From Pseudomonas sivasensis (lineage in GTDB: Bacteria > Pseudomonadota > Gammaproteobacteria > Pseudomonadales > Pseudomonadaceae): a stretch of 64,000 nt of DNA. Position 1 is the first letter of the stretch. The number at the start of each line of letters is the position of its first letter. Shown here piece after piece: positions 27,682 to 38,089 of the stretch. Made by a program: the position numbers and the translations under genes. Location of the stretch: assembly GCF_013778505.1 (NCBI RefSeq), contig NZ_JAAOWU010000001.1, positions 496,001-560,000 of the forward strand, written 5' to 3'. The notes under the pieces are model-generated. The model was not told the DNA's origin. It saw only the letters and a program-made list of their open reading frames with translations, and ran no database searches.

Positions 27682-28320
27682 ATGCCCACTCGCGAGATCC
27701 GCCACCCGCTGATCCAGCACAAGCTCGGCCTTATGCGCCGCGCCGACATTAGCACGAAGAACTTCCGTGAGCTTGCTCAGGAAGTCGGAGCGTTGCTCAC
27801 TTACGAAGCCACCAAGGATTTGCCCCTGGAAACCTACGAGATCCCCGGTTGGGCCGGTCCCGTCCAGGTGGAAAAAATCGCTGGTAAGAAAATAACCGTG
27901 GTGCCGATCCTGCGCGCAGGTATCGGCATGCTCGAAGGCGTACTCAGCCTGATTCCGGGTGCCAAAGTCAGCGCCGTGGGCGTGGCCCGCAACGAAGAAA
28001 CCTTGCAGGCTCACACCTACCTGGAAAAACTCGTACCGGAAATCGACGAGCGCCTGGCCATGATCATTGACCCGATGCTCGCTACCGGCAGTTCCATGGT
28101 CGCCACCATCGACCTGCTGAAGAAAGCCGGCTGCAAGGACATCCGCGCCATGGTGCTGGTCGCCGCTCCCGAAGGCATCGCCGCCGTCGAGAAAGCCCAC
28201 CCGGACGTGCAGATCTACACCGCTTCCATCGATGAGCGCCTGAATGAACACGGTTACATCATCCCCGGCCTGGGCGACGCCGGTGACAAGATCTTCGGCA
28301 CCAAGCAGAAGGACGCGTGA
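27682..28320 (+). CDS. upp: Uracil phosphoribosyltransferase
   Basis: 212 residues. It catalyses uracil plus PRPP to UMP. The PRPP-binding loop [12 protein letters not shown] and the C-terminal uracil-binding [12 protein letters not shown] are both present. The start has GGAG 8 bases upstream; an in-frame ATG-like start at 27658 is not supported. uraA starts 2 bases after its stop, so upp-uraA form a pyrimidine salvage operon: import uracil, then trap it as UMP. Confidence 0.96.
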   Translation: MPTREIRHPLIQHKLGLMRRADISTKNFRELAQEVGALLTYEATKDLPLETYEIPGWAGPVQVEKIAGKKITVVPILRAGIGMLEGVLSLIPGAKVSAVGVARNEETLQAHTYLEKLVPEIDERLAMIIDPMLATGSSMVATIDLLKKAGCKDIRAMVLVAAPEGIAAVEKAHPDVQIYTASIDERLNEHGYIIPGLGDAGDKIFGTKQKDA

Positions 28321-28322
28321 GC

Positions 28323-29597
28323 ATGCAGGATGAATTCAACGACCCGCTTTGGCGCCAGATCCTGTCTGGCGCACAAATGCTCTTCGTAGCATTTGGCGCG
28401 CTGGTGTTGATGCCGCTGATCACAGGTCTTGATCCAAACGTCGCACTGTTCACCGCCGGCCTGGGCACGTTGTTGTTCCAGGTGGTGACAGGGCGGCAGG
28501 TGCCGGTATTCCTGGCATCGAGCTTTGCCTTCATTACCCCGATCATTCTCGCCAAGCAGCAGTTCGGCCTGGCGGCGACCATGGGCGGGGTAATGGCGGC
28601 CGGTTTTGTTTACACCTTCCTAGGGGCAGCGGTAAAGATCAAAGGCACTGGTTTCATCGACCGACTACTACCGCCTGTGGTAATCGGGCCAGTGATTATT
28701 TCCATCGGCCTGGCCATGGCGCCGATCGCGGCCAACATGGCGATGGGTAAAGGCGACAACGGTGCCGAACTGATCCCATACAAGACCGCCATGCTGATCT
28801 CGATGCCAGCGCTGCTTACCACGTTGATCGTGGCGGTGTTCGGCAAAGGTATCTTCCGCCTGGTGCCGATCATCTCCGGTGTGCTGGTAGGTTTTGCCAT
28901 GTCGTTCTACTTTGGCGTTGTCGACACGGCCAAGATCGCCGCTGCGCCTTGGTTCGCCCTGCCCCACTTCACCGCGCCGGAATTCAACTGGCAGGCGATC
29001 CTGTTTATCGTCCCAGTGGCCCTGGCCCCTGCGATTGAACACATCGGTGGTGTGATTGCGGTGGGCAGCGTGACCGGTCGCGACTACCTGAAGAAGCCTG
29101 GCCTGCACCGCACTTTGCTGGGTGACGGGATCGCCACCACGGCAGCAGGCATGTTTGGCGGCCCGCCGAACACTACCTACGCCGAAGTGACGGGCGCAGT
29201 GATGCTGACCAAGAACTACAACCCGAAGATGATGACCTGGGCGGCGGTGTTTGCCATCAGCCTGGCGTTCATCGGCAAGTTCGGTGCACTGCTGCAAAGC
29301 ATCCCGGTGCCGGTGATGGGCGGGATCCTGTGCCTGCTGTTCGGCTCGATTGCCGCGGTGGGGATGAACACGTTGATCCGCCACAAGATCGACCTGGGTG
29401 AGGCGCGCAATCTGGTGATTGTGTCGGTGACCCTGGTGTTCGGTATTGGCGGTGTGCTGGTGGGGACCGGAACTGGTCCAGATGACTTCGGCCTGAAGGG
29501 CATTGCTCTGTGCGCGGTGGTAGCGATTGGTTTGAACCTGCTGCTGCCGGGCAATGATGGCTGGAAGAACAAGAAGCCAGATGAGCCGTTGATCTAA
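28323..29597 (+). CDS. uraA: Uracil:proton symporter (NCS2/NAT family)
   Basis: A 424-residue protein with many hydrophobic segments (about 12-14) and the NAT family signature region PAIEHIGGVIAVGSV followed by NTTYAEVTGAVMLTKNYNP. These residues line the substrate site of UraA. It takes up uracil at the inner membrane. I chose ATG 28323 over the overlapping GTG at 28317 because AAGGA lies 9 bases before the ATG. It ends before a REPIN that separates it from the opposing hisC. Confidence 0.93.
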   Translation: MQDEFNDPLWRQILSGAQMLFVAFGALVLMPLITGLDPNVALFTAGLGTLLFQVVTGRQVPVFLASSFAFITPIILAKQQFGLAATMGGVMAAGFVYTFLGAAVKIKGTGFIDRLLPPVVIGPVIISIGLAMAPIAANMAMGKGDNGAELIPYKTAMLISMPALLTTLIVAVFGKGIFRLVPIISGVLVGFAMSFYFGVVDTAKIAAAPWFALPHFTAPEFNWQAILFIVPVALAPAIEHIGGVIAVGSVTGRDYLKKPGLHRTLLGDGIATTAAGMFGGPPNTTYAEVTGAVMLTKNYNPKMMTWAAVFAISLAFIGKFGALLQSIPVPVMGGILCLLFGSIAAVGMNTLIRHKIDLGEARNLVIVSVTLVFGIGGVLVGTGTGPDDFGLKGIALCAVVAIGLNLLLPGNDGWKNKKPDEPLI

Positions 29598-29614
29598 CTG
29601 CCAATACAAACCAA

Positions 29615-29704
29615 TGTGGGAGAGGGCTTGCCCCCGATAGCAGTGTGTCAGTCAATACATTAACTGACTGATACGCCGCCATCGGGGTCAAGCCCCCTCC
29701 CACA
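29615..29704. repeat. REPIN between uraA and hisC
   Basis: TGTGGGAGAGGGCTTGCCCC pairs with GGGGTCAAGCCCCCTCCCACA around a variable centre. It occupies the gap between two convergent genes and coincides with the boundary between the patchwork left part and the conserved right part of the window. Confidence 0.9.
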
Positions 29705-29721
29705 TTTGATTTCAGCGCCCG

Positions 29722-30774
29722 TTAAAGCTCGCCGAGGCCATCAATCAGCGCCTGGTTCTGCTCCGGCGTACCGATGCTGATCCGCAGGAACTGGGCAATC
29801 CGCTCCTGCTTAAAGTGCCGCACGATAATCCCTTGCTCACGCAGCTTGGCCGCTAGGCCGGCAGCGTCATGCCGTGGGTGGCGCGCAAAGATGAAGTTGG
29901 CCGCTGATGGCAGCACCTCAAAACCTTTGCCTTCCAATTGCGCGACTACTTTGTTACGGCTGTCGATCACCAACTGGCACGTCTTCTCGAAGTACTCACG
30001 GTCCTCAAACGCCGCTGCCGCGCCGACAATCGCCAAACGATCCAGCGGGTAGGAGTTGAAGCTGTTCTTGACCCGCTCCAGCGCCTCGATCAGGTCCGGG
30101 TGACCCACGGCCAAGCCCACGCGCAAACCGGCCAGTGAGCGCGATTTGGAAAGGGTCTGGGTCACCAGCAGATTAGGGTAGCGATCCACCAGGCTGATGG
30201 CGGTTTCGCCGCCGAAGTCGATATAGGCTTCATCGACCACCACCACCGAATCCGGGCTGGCCTTGAGGATCTGCTCTACTGCGTCCAGCGCCAGCACGCA
30301 GCCGGTCGGCGCATTCGGGTTGGGGAAGATGATCCCGCCGTTGGGCCTGGCGTAATCCGCAACACGGATCTGAAATTTCTCATCCAACGGCACTGGGTCG
30401 GACTGGATGCCGTAAAGACCGCAGTACACCGGATAGAAGCTGTAGCTGATATCCGGGAACAGCAGCGGCAGGTCGTGCTGGAACAGGCCGTGGAAGATGT
30501 GCGCGAGCACTTCATCAGAGCCGTTACCGAGAAACACTTTGCCGGCGTCGACCCCGTAATACTTGGCCACCGCCTGCTTGAGCAGGTCGCTGTTGGGGTC
30601 CGGGTACAAACGCAGGTTGTCGTTCAACTCGGCCTGCATCGCGGCCAGTGCTTTGGGCGACGGACCGTAGGGGTTCTCATTGGTGTTGAGCTTGACCAGC
30701 TTGGTCAGCTTTGGCTGTTCGCCGGGTACGTAAGGCACGAGGTCCCTGACGAAGGGGCTCCAGAATTTGCTCAT
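29722..30774 (-). CDS. hisC: Histidinol-phosphate aminotransferase
   Basis: 350 residues. This PLP enzyme converts imidazole acetol phosphate and glutamate to histidinol phosphate. The family motif [13 protein letters not shown] is near residue 30, and the PLP lysine is in [12 protein letters not shown] (Lys210). Arg in FLRISIGT completes the site. The gene is the last of hisG-hisD-hisC, starting 3 bases after the hisD stop. Confidence 0.95.
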   Translation of the reverse strand: MSKFWSPFVRDLVPYVPGEQPKLTKLVKLNTNENPYGPSPKALAAMQAELNDNLRLYPDPNSDLLKQAVAKYYGVDAGKVFLGNGSDEVLAHIFHGLFQHDLPLLFPDISYSFYPVYCGLYGIQSDPVPLDEKFQIRVADYARPNGGIIFPNPNAPTGCVLALDAVEQILKASPDSVVVVDEAYIDFGGETAISLVDRYPNLLVTQTLSKSRSLAGLRVGLAVGHPDLIEALERVKNSFNSYPLDRLAIVGAAAAFEDREYFEKTCQLVIDSRNKVVAQLEGKGFEVLPSAANFIFARHPRHDAAGLAAKLREQGIIVRHFKQERIAQFLRISIGTPEQNQALIDGLGEL

Positions 30775-30777
30775 GTG

Positions 30778-32097
30778 TTATTTCCCTTCTTCCAGGATTC
30801 GATACTCAGCACTACGGGCGTGTGCGCTCAACGACTCACCACGGGCCAGCACCGAAGCGGTCTTGCCCAACTCGGAAGCACCTTGTGGCGAGCAAAAGAT
30901 GATCGACGAGCGCTTCTGGAAGTCGTACACCCCCAGCGGTGATGAGAACCGCGCGGTGCCGGAGGTCGGCAACACATGGTTCGGGCCGGCGCAGTAGTCG
31001 CCCAGCGCTTCACTGGTGTGACGCCCCATGAAGATCGCACCCGCATGGCGAATCGACGGCAGCCAGGCCTGTGGGTCAGCCACGGACAGCTCCAAGTGCT
31101 CCGGGGCGATACGGTTAGCCACTTCGATGGCCTGTTCCATGTCACGCACCAGGATCAGCGCGCCACGGCCGTTGATGGATTTCTCGATGATCTCTGCACG
31201 GTCCATGGTAGGCAGCAGCTTATCGATGCTGGCGGCGACCTTGTCGAGGAACTCGGCATCGGGGCTGACCAGAATCGCCTGGGCGTCTTCGTCGTGCTCG
31301 GCCTGGGAGAACAGGTCCATGGCGATCCAATCCGGATCGGTCTGGCCGTCGCACACTACGAGAATTTCCGAGGGACCGGCGATCATGTCGATGCCAACCT
31401 GGCCAAAAACGTGGCGCTTGGCGGTGGCGACGTAGATGTTGCCAGGCCCCACCACTTTGTCGACCTTCGGCACGCTTTCGGTGCCGTAGGCCAGGGCCGC
31501 GACGGCTTGAGCACCGCCAATGGTGAACACACGGTCAACACCAGCGATGCAGGCCGCAGCCAGCACCAGTTCGTTGATTTCGCCGCGCGGGGTCGGTACC
31601 ACCATAACCACTTCGGTCACGCCCGCCACCTTGGCCGGAATTGCGTTCATCAACACCGACGATGGATACGACGCTTTGCCACCCGGCACGTAGAGACCGG
31701 CACGATCCAGCGGCGTGACCTTTTGGCCCAGCACAGTGCCGTCGGCTTCGGTATAGCTCCAGGAGTCCTGCTTCTGCTTTTCGTGGTAGCTGCGCACCCG
31801 CGCCGCCGCGACTTCCAGGGCTTCACGCTGAGGCGCAGTGATGCGCGTCAGTGCGAGCTCCAGGCGTTCTCGGGGAAGGATCAAATCGGACATGGATTTG
31901 ACGTCCAGACCGTCGAACTGACGGGTGAAATCCACCAGCGCCGCATCACCACGCTCGCGCACGGCTTTGATGATGTCGAGCACCCGCTGGTTGACCGAGT
32001 CGTCGGACACGCTTTCCCAGCTCAGCAGATGATCCAGATGATGGGCGAAATCCGGGTCGGCAGCGTTGAGTCGGGCAATTGCAGTGGACGTGGTCAT
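30778..32097 (-). CDS. hisD: Histidinol dehydrogenase
   Basis: 439 residues, full length. It oxidises histidinol to histidine in two NAD-dependent steps with zinc. Signatures include [23 protein letters not shown], the zinc-site region [12 protein letters not shown] and [18 protein letters not shown] sits 8 bases before the ATG. It lies 128 bases after hisG and 3 bases before hisC, so the three genes probably form one transcript. Confidence 0.96.
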   Translation of the reverse strand: MTTSTAIARLNAADPDFAHHLDHLLSWESVSDDSVNQRVLDIIKAVRERGDAALVDFTRQFDGLDVKSMSDLILPRERLELALTRITAPQREALEVAAARVRSYHEKQKQDSWSYTEADGTVLGQKVTPLDRAGLYVPGGKASYPSSVLMNAIPAKVAGVTEVVMVVPTPRGEINELVLAAACIAGVDRVFTIGGAQAVAALAYGTESVPKVDKVVGPGNIYVATAKRHVFGQVGIDMIAGPSEILVVCDGQTDPDWIAMDLFSQAEHDEDAQAILVSPDAEFLDKVAASIDKLLPTMDRAEIIEKSINGRGALILVRDMEQAIEVANRIAPEHLELSVADPQAWLPSIRHAGAIFMGRHTSEALGDYCAGPNHVLPTSGTARFSSPLGVYDFQKRSSIIFCSPQGASELGKTASVLARGESLSAHARSAEYRILEEGK

Positions 32098-32225
32098 AGC
32101 GAGGGCCTCAATAGAATTGGCAAAAACTCAGGCGCCCTAAACTAGCAGTCGTTTCCGCTTGGGCACCTGAGAATTCTGGCTATGAGGCGGATAGACGGGC
32201 GCAGCCTTTCAGCTACGCGGGTAGG

Positions 32226-32861
32226 TCAACCGCGGTGTCGAGACTCCACTGCGGTGCGCAGGGTGTCGATCAACGCTTGGATACGGGCGTGCTGCATCTT
32301 CATCGACGCTTTGTTGACGATCAAGCGGGAGCTGATATCGGCGATGAAATCCTGTGGTTCGAGACCATTGGCACGCAGGGTGTTGCCGGTGTCGACCACA
32401 TCGATGATCTTGTCGGCCAGGCCGATCAGCGGCGCCAGCTCCATCGAGCCGTAGAGCTTGATGATGTCGACCTGGCGGCCTTGCTCGGCGTAGTAGCGCT
32501 TGGCAACGTTGACGAACTTGGTTGCCACGCGCAGGCGGCCTTTAGGCTCGACGTCACCGACACGGCCGGCGGTCATCAGCTTGCACAGGGCAATACGCAG
32601 GTCCAGCGGCTCATACAGGCCCTGGCCACCGTATTCCATCAACACGTCTTTACCGGCGACGCCGAGGTCGGCCGCGCCATGCTCAACGTAGGTCGGCACG
32701 TCGGTAGCCCGCACGATCAGCAGGCGAACGTCGTCCTGGGTCGTAGGGATGATCAGCTTGCGGCTCTTGTCCGGATTCTCGGTCGGCACGATGCCCGCTT
32801 CAGCCAGAAGCGGCAAAGTGTCGTCAAGGATGCGGCCCTTGGACAGTGCGATGGTCAACAT
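32226..32861 (-). CDS. hisG: ATP phosphoribosyltransferase, short form catalytic subunit
   Basis: A 211-residue short-form HisG, the first enzyme of histidine synthesis (ATP plus PRPP to phosphoribosyl-ATP). Motifs [14 protein letters not shown] and the PRPP-binding [18 protein letters not shown] loop (here [17 protein letters not shown]) are present. The C-terminal regulatory domain of long forms is absent, so a HisZ partner encoded elsewhere is expected. murA lies upstream on the same strand, separated by a REP element. Confidence 0.95.
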   Translation of the reverse strand: MLTIALSKGRILDDTLPLLAEAGIVPTENPDKSRKLIIPTTQDDVRLLIVRATDVPTYVEHGAADLGVAGKDVLMEYGGQGLYEPLDLRIALCKLMTAGRVGDVEPKGRLRVATKFVNVAKRYYAEQGRQVDIIKLYGSMELAPLIGLADKIIDVVDTGNTLRANGLEPQDFIADISSRLIVNKASMKMQHARIQALIDTLRTAVESRHRG

Positions 32862-32981
32862 GGGAAACGTCAGTCCTTCATCAGGCTATTGCTGTCCGGT
32901 CGCAAACGGCGCCAGACGCAGATCGAGGCCATGACAGCCTCGATTTGAAACAAATTCAGCATACTGCGAGCTGACACCGTC

Positions 32982-33075
32982 TGTAGTGAGTGGGCTTGCC
33001 CCACGCTGAACTGCGTAGCGACCCAAAAAACGGGACTGCTACGCAGTCCGGCGCGGGGCAAGCCCGCTCACCACA
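32982..33075. repeat. REPIN of a second sequence type
   Basis: Arms TGTAGTGAGTGGGCTTGCCC and GGGCAAGCCCGCTCACCACA enclose a second inverted pair CTGCGTAGC/GCTACGCAG, so the whole element folds as one long nested hairpin. The sequence differs from the TGTGGGAGGGGGCTTG type in the left part of the window. It lies between murA and hisG, both on the minus strand. Confidence 0.88.
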
Positions 33076-33100
33076 GTGACGGTGTTTTCAGCTCCGGGAA

Positions 33101-34629
<1,529 letters not shown>

Positions 34630-34673
34630 GCTCAACCTCTATCGGCGCCCAGTGCGCACGGGTCGCACATCAT

Positions 34674-34728
34674 ACAAAAAAGCCCCGCGCCTGCGAACCC
34701 CGCATAGCAGGACTCTGACGGGGGGCTT
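34674..34728 (-). terminator. Terminator after the mla operon, with nested hairpin
   Basis: On the minus strand AAGCCCC pairs with GGGGCTT across a 33-base interior that itself contains CCTGC/GCAGG, followed by a T6 run. It lies between mlaB and ibaG. The nested structure is larger than a usual terminator, but the T run and outer stem fit termination. Confidence 0.72.
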
Positions 34729-34743
34729 CTCTAATAATGTGTA

Positions 34744-35049
34744 TTAAGGATGCGCCAACAGCTCGGTCAGACCGGAAACTTCGGCAATTTCGCGCATGTC
34801 TTCGGGCAACGCACGGATGCTAACCGGCTTCTTGGCCGCTTCGGCATCACGCATGAAGCACAGCAGCAACGACAACCCGACACTGCTGGACTTGGTTACC
34901 GCTGAGCAATCCAGGACCAACTCCGGCGCAGCGCTCGACTTGATCAGTGCTTGGCCATGCTTGCGCAGAGCCGGGCCAGTTCGGTAATCCAGCACCCCGC
35001 TGATGAACAGCTGGCCAGAGTCGCCGAGACGAACAGCCGACTCGGTCAT
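34744..35049 (-). CDS. mlaB: STAS domain protein MlaB
   Basis: A 101-residue STAS domain with the central TKSSSVGLSLLLCFM strand-helix. MlaB is the cytoplasmic STAS subunit that stabilises and stimulates the MlaF ATPase in the phospholipid transporter MlaFEDB. The start overlaps the mlaC stop by 4 bases (ATGA). It is the last gene of the mlaFEDCB operon and is followed by a terminator. Confidence 0.9.
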   Translation of the reverse strand: MTESAVRLGDSGQLFISGVLDYRTGPALRKHGQALIKSSAAPELVLDCSAVTKSSSVGLSLLLCFMRDAEAAKKPVSIRALPEDMREIAEVSGLTELLAHP

Positions 35050-35693
35050 TGCGCCGGCTTCCCAGCAGCTTTATCGGTTTCTTCCTTGGCCTTGGCGACT
35101 TCACCGGCCCAACCATTGATGGTTTTGTCTAGGTCGTTGCCATTGCGCTGCATGGCGTCGGCAAACTGGTCACGGAACAGCTTGCCGATATTGATGCCGT
35201 TGATGATCACGTTGCGCAGTTTCCACTCGCCGTTGATCTTCTCCAAGGTGTACTGCACCGGGTACACGGCACCGTTATTACCTTTGACGCTCATGTTGAC
35301 GCTGGTGCGATCGCCCGACTCATCACCGGCTGGAGCAACGGTAATACCTTGGTTGTTGTACTCAAGCAAAGCGTTGCCATAGAACTGGAACAGGCCGCGC
35401 TTGAAGTTTTCCTGGAACGTCTGCATCTGCGCAGGCGTGGCCTTGCGCGAATATTTGACCGTCATGATGCTGCGTGAGATGCCTTCAGCATCGACGACCG
35501 GACCGACGATGCTGTTGAGCGCTTCATAGAACTTGGTTGGATCTTGCTTGTACTGTTCTTTATTGGCCGTCAGGTCAGCCAGCATCTTGCTGGTGGTGTC
35601 CTGCACCAGTTCGTGCGCAGAACCTGCCGCGTTGGCCATCAATGGCAGTGCTGCAAGCAGTACCAGCAGGCCACGTCGCAAGGTAGAGATCAT
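35046..35693 (-). CDS. mlaC: Periplasmic phospholipid carrier MlaC
   Basis: 215 residues with a signal peptide (LLVLLAALPLMANA) and the MlaC (Ttg2/toluene tolerance) domain: YKQDPTKFYEALNSIVGPVVD, then FKRGLFQFYGNALLEYNNQ and YTLEKINGEWKLRNVIINGINIG. It ferries phospholipids between the outer-membrane MlaA complex and inner-membrane MlaFEDB. ATG 35693 has GAGGA 8 bases upstream and is preferred over ATG 35708, which overlaps the mlaD stop. The tail is Lys/Glu/Ala-rich. Confidence 0.94.
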   Translation of the reverse strand: MISTLRRGLLVLLAALPLMANAAGSAHELVQDTTSKMLADLTANKEQYKQDPTKFYEALNSIVGPVVDAEGISRSIMTVKYSRKATPAQMQTFQENFKRGLFQFYGNALLEYNNQGITVAPAGDESGDRTSVNMSVKGNNGAVYPVQYTLEKINGEWKLRNVIINGINIGKLFRDQFADAMQRNGNDLDKTINGWAGEVAKAKEETDKAAGKPAQ

Positions 35694-35704
35694 GAACAGA
35701 TTCC

Positions 35705-36172
35705 TCATTTGGCGTCTTTATTGACCGTATTGAGCAAAAATTTTCCGATCAGGTCCTCAAGTACCAGCGACGACTGAGTGTCGTGGATGGTCGAACCATC
35801 CTTGAGCAGGGCTGTTTCCCCGCCCACGCTGACACCGATGTACTTCTCGCCCAGCAGCCCCGCAGTGAGGATAGATGCAGTAGAGTCGGTAGGCAGATTA
35901 TCCACCTTCTTGTCCAGTTGCATCGTCACTCGCCCGGTGAAGCTGTCGCGATCCAGATCGATTGCCGTGACCTTGCCAATGGTTACACCGGCCATGGTCA
36001 CTTTAGCTCTGACAGTCAAACCGGCGATATTGTCGAAGTACGCGTAAAGTTTATAAGTATCGGCGGTTGGGCTGGCCGAAAGACCGCTGACTCGCAGAGC
36101 CAGCAACAGTAAAGCCAGGATGCCAGCCAGCAAGAAAAGGCCGACACCGATTTCCACAGTGCGGTTTTGCAT
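35705..36172 (-). CDS. mlaD: MCE-domain protein MlaD
   Basis: 155 residues: one N-terminal transmembrane helix (VGLFLLAGILALLLLAL) followed by a single MCE domain (LYAYFDNIAGLTVRAKVTMAGVTIGKV). MlaD hexamers form the periplasmic lipid channel bound to MlaE. The gene overlaps mlaE by one base (TGATG), which suggests translational coupling. The length agrees with E. coli MlaD minus its long tail. Confidence 0.95.
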   Translation of the reverse strand: MQNRTVEIGVGLFLLAGILALLLLALRVSGLSASPTADTYKLYAYFDNIAGLTVRAKVTMAGVTIGKVTAIDLDRDSFTGRVTMQLDKKVDNLPTDSTASILTAGLLGEKYIGVSVGGETALLKDGSTIHDTQSSLVLEDLIGKFLLNTVNKDAK

Positions 36173-36969
36173 CAGAAGTCTCCAAACATCAAGGCGGTCA
36201 AAATGAAGTCAAGGCCAAGTACTGCCAGCGAGGCGTACACAACGGTCTTGGTGGTGGCACGACTGATCCCTTCTGAGGTGGGCTCACAGTCATAGCCTTG
36301 GAATACGGCGATCCAGGTCACTACAAAGGCGAAGACGATGCTCTTTATAATGCCATTGAGCACGTCACCACTGAAGGTCACGCTGTTTTGCATGTTGGCC
36401 CAGTAGGAGCCGTCGTAGACGCCAAGCCAGTCCACCGCTACCCACGAACCGCCCCAGATACCGACCACGCTGAAGATCATCGCCAGCAATGGCAGGGAAA
36501 TGAAGCCGGCCCACAGGCGCGGGGCAACAATGTATTTGAGCGGGTCCACACCGATCATTTCGAGGCTGGACAGCTGCTCGGTAGACTTCATGTTGCCAAT
36601 TTCGGCAGTCAACGCGGAACCTGCGCGCCCGGCGAACAGCAACGCGGTCACCACCGGTCCCAGTTCACGTAGCAGCGTCAGGGCAACCATCTGCCCCACT
36701 GCCTGCTCCGAACCGTAGCTGGACAGGATATTGAAGCCCTGCAACGCCAGCACCATGCCGATGAACACCCCGGAGACCACAATGATCACCAGGGACATCA
36801 CACCCACCGAATGCAGCTGCTTGATCAACAGGCCAAAGCCACCGCCAATACCGCCGCGGCCGAGCAAGGCGTGGAACAGGAAAATCGTCGAGCGGCCGAG
36901 CACTTCGACGATGTCGATGCCGGAGCGACCGAAAAGGCGAACTTTCTCGATAAGAGATGTTTTGCGCAT
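36172..36969 (-). CDS. mlaE: ABC transporter permease MlaE
   Basis: A 265-residue integral permease of the MlaE family with about five transmembrane segments. The conserved loop [30 protein letters not shown] (seen here as [13 protein letters not shown] then GVDPLKY) is present. It forms the membrane core of MlaFEDB, which moves phospholipids between the inner membrane and MlaC. ATG 36969 overlaps the mlaF stop (TGATG). A TTG at 36972 is rejected. Confidence 0.95.
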   Translation of the reverse strand: MRKTSLIEKVRLFGRSGIDIVEVLGRSTIFLFHALLGRGGIGGGFGLLIKQLHSVGVMSLVIIVVSGVFIGMVLALQGFNILSSYGSEQAVGQMVALTLLRELGPVVTALLFAGRAGSALTAEIGNMKSTEQLSSLEMIGVDPLKYIVAPRLWAGFISLPLLAMIFSVVGIWGGSWVAVDWLGVYDGSYWANMQNSVTFSGDVLNGIIKSIVFAFVVTWIAVFQGYDCEPTSEGISRATTKTVVYASLAVLGLDFILTALMFGDF

Positions 36970-37778
36970 CAACGCTTCCCCAGAAGATCTGAGCGGTAAT
37001 CCGCTGCCGGAAAGTGGAAAGGCACAGGGCCATCGGGGTCGCCGGTCATGAATTGGCGAATGCGCGGGTTGTCGGCGTTCATCAGCTCTTCAGGCGTACC
37101 CTGCCCCAGCACCTGGCCATCACCGACCACATAGAGGTAATCGGCAATGCTCGCGGTTTCTGCAAGGTCGTGGGAGACCACGATACTGGTGATACCCAGG
37201 GCATCGTTGAGCAGACGGATCAGTCGTACCAGCACACCCATGGCGATCGGATCCTGACCCACGAAGGGCTCGTCGTACATGAGAATCTGTGGATCGAGGG
37301 CAATGGCTCGCGCCAGGGCCACACGGCGCTTCATGCCGCCGGACAGTTCGTCGGGCATCAGATCAATTGCGCCACGGAGGCCGACGGCCTGCAATTTCAG
37401 CAACACAATGTCGCGAATCATTTCGTCGGACAGCTGGGTATGCACCCGCAGCGGAAACGCTACGTTCTCGAACACATCGAGGTCGGTGAACAGCGCACCG
37501 CTCTGGAACAGCACGCCCATATGCTTGCGCGCATCGAACAGATCACTGCGCGACAGCGTAGGCAGGTTTTGGCCATTGACCCACACTTCGCCGGCGCTGG
37601 GACGCAATTGCATGCCCATCAACCGCAACAGCGTGGTCTTGCCGCAACCGGACGGCCCCATGATGCCCGTGACCTTGCCACGGGGAATGCGAATATCGAC
37701 GTTATTGAAGATGCTGCGCGTCCCGCGCTTGAAGGTCAGTCCCTTCAGCTCGACCGCGTAGGCGTTATCGGCACTCAT
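36969..37778 (-). CDS. mlaF: ABC transporter ATPase MlaF
   Basis: 269 residues. Complete ABC motifs: Walker [14 protein letters not shown] (near residue 41), signature [14 protein letters not shown] and Walker [13 protein letters not shown], plus a C-terminal extension that in MlaF wraps the neighbouring subunit. It drives phospholipid transport for outer-membrane asymmetry and toluene tolerance (Ttg2A). The start has AAGGAG 5 bases upstream. It is the first gene of mlaFEDCB and is divergent from kdsD. Confidence 0.95.
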   Translation of the reverse strand: MSADNAYAVELKGLTFKRGTRSIFNNVDIRIPRGKVTGIMGPSGCGKTTLLRLMGMQLRPSAGEVWVNGQNLPTLSRSDLFDARKHMGVLFQSGALFTDLDVFENVAFPLRVHTQLSDEMIRDIVLLKLQAVGLRGAIDLMPDELSGGMKRRVALARAIALDPQILMYDEPFVGQDPIAMGVLVRLIRLLNDALGITSIVVSHDLAETASIADYLYVVGDGQVLGQGTPEELMNADNPRIRQFMTGDPDGPVPFHFPAADYRSDLLGKR

Positions 37779-38089
37779 CTAAACTCCTTGGGATGCAGCC
37801 TCTCACTCAGACACCACGCATGCGACAAACGTTTGCAACGGCGACGCATATAGATAGCCACATGGGCTGGGCGGACCGAACTGGCGGCGAACTATATCAC
37901 TGCTCGTACAAGGCGCCCAAGGCCGGAACAGCGCTAGTTCAGTTTGGGGACAGGGAAAAAACGTTGCCGACTGTGTGACTGAGGATCGATCTCAGTCCCC
38001 TGCTGAATAAAGCCTGACGAACTTGCGTGAGGGAATTGATCATTACCGCTATAATCGCCGACTTTTCGTCAGGCTATACGATTTCAGAC
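37779..38089. promoter_or_regulatory. Divergent promoter region mlaF / kdsD
   Basis: 311 bases. A TATAAT box at 38050-38055, 35 bases before the kdsD start, is a good -10 element; no matching -35 is obvious at the normal distance. No gene is convincing: the 61-codon reading from 37793 runs antisense to the mlaF leader and has no ribosome site. Confidence 0.6.

Noticed and set aside
37793..37978. 61-codon plus-strand reading in the mlaF-kdsD gap
   Set aside because: Its start overlaps the mlaF leader on the opposite strand, there is no ribosome site, and the sequence has no family features.
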